The position numbers and the translations under genes are program-made. Below the pieces are notes generated by a model. It ran no database searches and was not told where the DNA came from. It saw only the letters and a list, made by a program, of their open reading frames with translations. A DNA stretch of 5,956 nt from JACKAN01 sp964502735 (GTDB lineage: Bacteria > Bdellovibrionota > Bdellovibrionia > Bdellovibrionales > UBA1609): the NCBI GenBank assembly GCA_964502735.1, contig CAZCYD010000100.1, positions 1 through 5,956 of the forward strand, in the 5' to 3' direction. Within the stretch, counting starts at the first letter, position 1. Every line of letters starts with the position of its first letter. Positions 5,323 through 5,956 of the stretch are shown here, piece by piece.

Positions 5323-5859
5323 ATGCTTAAGAAATTTGTCTTCCTCGTTTTTGTCGTAATTTTATCGAGCTGTTCTTCATTGGAAAAAACTCACCAGTTT
5401 AAGGTGGACCGCCGAAGTAGTGAATCTCAAAAAATCCTCTGCAATCCGTCGGATGAAAATTATTACGAAATTATGGTTGTTGGTGAAAACCAATTCTTTA
5501 TAGAAAGAGCAACTGCCCCTGAGTGGGTGGGACCGCTCCTTATTCCCTTTATTCCAGGCTCTTTGAGCGAGAAGATTTCTGAGATTCAACTGACATTCAA
5601 AGGAAAGGCACCGGAAAATATTCAAGATTGGAAACTTCATTTTGAATCTGATGGTCTTACTGTCGGTCCAAAAAATTCGGCTCATCAAGTCGTTTTCTCA
5701 TTCCCTGCGAGATCGCCTTCAGACAGGTTTGAGTTGCTGATACCGAATCAAAATAAAACTATTCGAATTCAGTTCACCACCGAATCATCTCCGTGGAAAT
5801 ATACACCCTTTTTTATTATTTTTGGCGACAGATTTCCATTCTTTCATTGTAACCAATAG
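5323..5859 (+). CDS. Lipoprotein of unknown function
   Basis: 178 residues with a lipoprotein signal: MLKK, hydrophobic FVFLVFVVI, and lipobox LSSC with the lipidated cysteine at 17. Serine at +2 suggests the outer membrane if Lol sorting applies. The mature part (18-178) is mostly beta-like, with no recognised domain; cysteines at 40 and 176 might pair. The ATG has only a distant GAGGG (5304-5308) upstream, so initiation may be weak, but no better in-frame start fits the signal. It starts 65 nt after the acetyltransferase on the same strand and could share a transcript or have its own promoter in the AT-rich segment before it. Confidence 0.8.
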   Translation: MLKKFVFLVFVVILSSCSSLEKTHQFKVDRRSSESQKILCNPSDENYYEIMVVGENQFFIERATAPEWVGPLLIPFIPGSLSEKISEIQLTFKGKAPENIQDWKLHFESDGLTVGPKNSAHQVVFSFPARSPSDRFELLIPNQNKTIRIQFTTESSPWKYTPFFIIFGDRFPFFHCNQ

Positions 5860-5956
5860 TCTCAATATGCTGCCCTCGTAAAGATTTACGCCTAGAAGCA
5901 AAAGAGTATAAGTAAAATAATGCACCTATTTTCGTTATTAGCCAATTATCACTTGT
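5860..5956 (+). other. Window end, no firm gene
   Basis: A short palindrome, CGTAAAGATTTACG, follows the lipoprotein gene. An ATG at 5920 opens a plus-strand frame (MHLFSLLANYHL) that runs off the window. With no clear ribosome binding site and only 12 codons it cannot be called a gene start. Confidence 0.3.

Overview
The window is an accessory-looking stretch of a moderately AT-rich, probably Gram-negative bacterial chromosome. Evidence for Gram-negative is a lipobox lipoprotein and a Sec-signal protein. Lcl/DUF1566-type proteins like the one here are, from general knowledge, common in Bdellovibrio-like bacteria, but nothing in the window fixes the taxon.

Layout. (1) Positions 1-117 hold a minus-strand coding fragment, open to the window edge and cut at its 5' side by an insertion sequence. 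(2) Positions 118-1619 are a complete IS4-family (Tn5-like) element: perfect 21-bp terminal inverted repeats and one intact transposase with the D-D-E triad and the Y-R-E-K signature. No target duplication is visible. (3) Positions 1620-1894 have no convincing gene. (4) Positions 1895-3933, minus strand, are the most interesting part. Read 5'->3' on the minus strand they give a candidate structured ncRNA with complementary ends (3933->3666), a small XRE-type helix-turn-helix protein (3648->3340), a retron-type reverse transcriptase overlapping it by 17 nt (3356->2373), and an Lcl/DUF1566-like C-terminal domain (2488->1895) that overlaps the RT 3' end by 116 nt in another frame. (5) Positions 3934-4292 are a long divergent intergenic region with several inverted repeats. 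(6) Positions 4293-5859, plus strand, hold a small secreted protein of unknown function, a RimJ/RimL-like GNAT acetyltransferase and a lipoprotein. The last 97 bases hold no firm gene.

How it may work. The RT carries the two retron-specific marks, an NAxxH motif (region X) and a VTG-like ITG triplet (region Y), plus a YVDD catalytic box. The DNA directly upstream of the HTH-RT pair can fold into an RNA whose ends pair as in retron a1/a2, with a UUAG-AGAGG sequence just inside a1 that resembles the branching-G region of retron Eco1. The inference is a retron of the HTH-associated kind, in which ncRNA, HTH protein and RT form one transcript and the HTH protein is the likely partner or effector in phage defence. 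The Lcl-like ORF is more likely a chromosomal gene remnant at the element's edge than a working part, but this is not settled.
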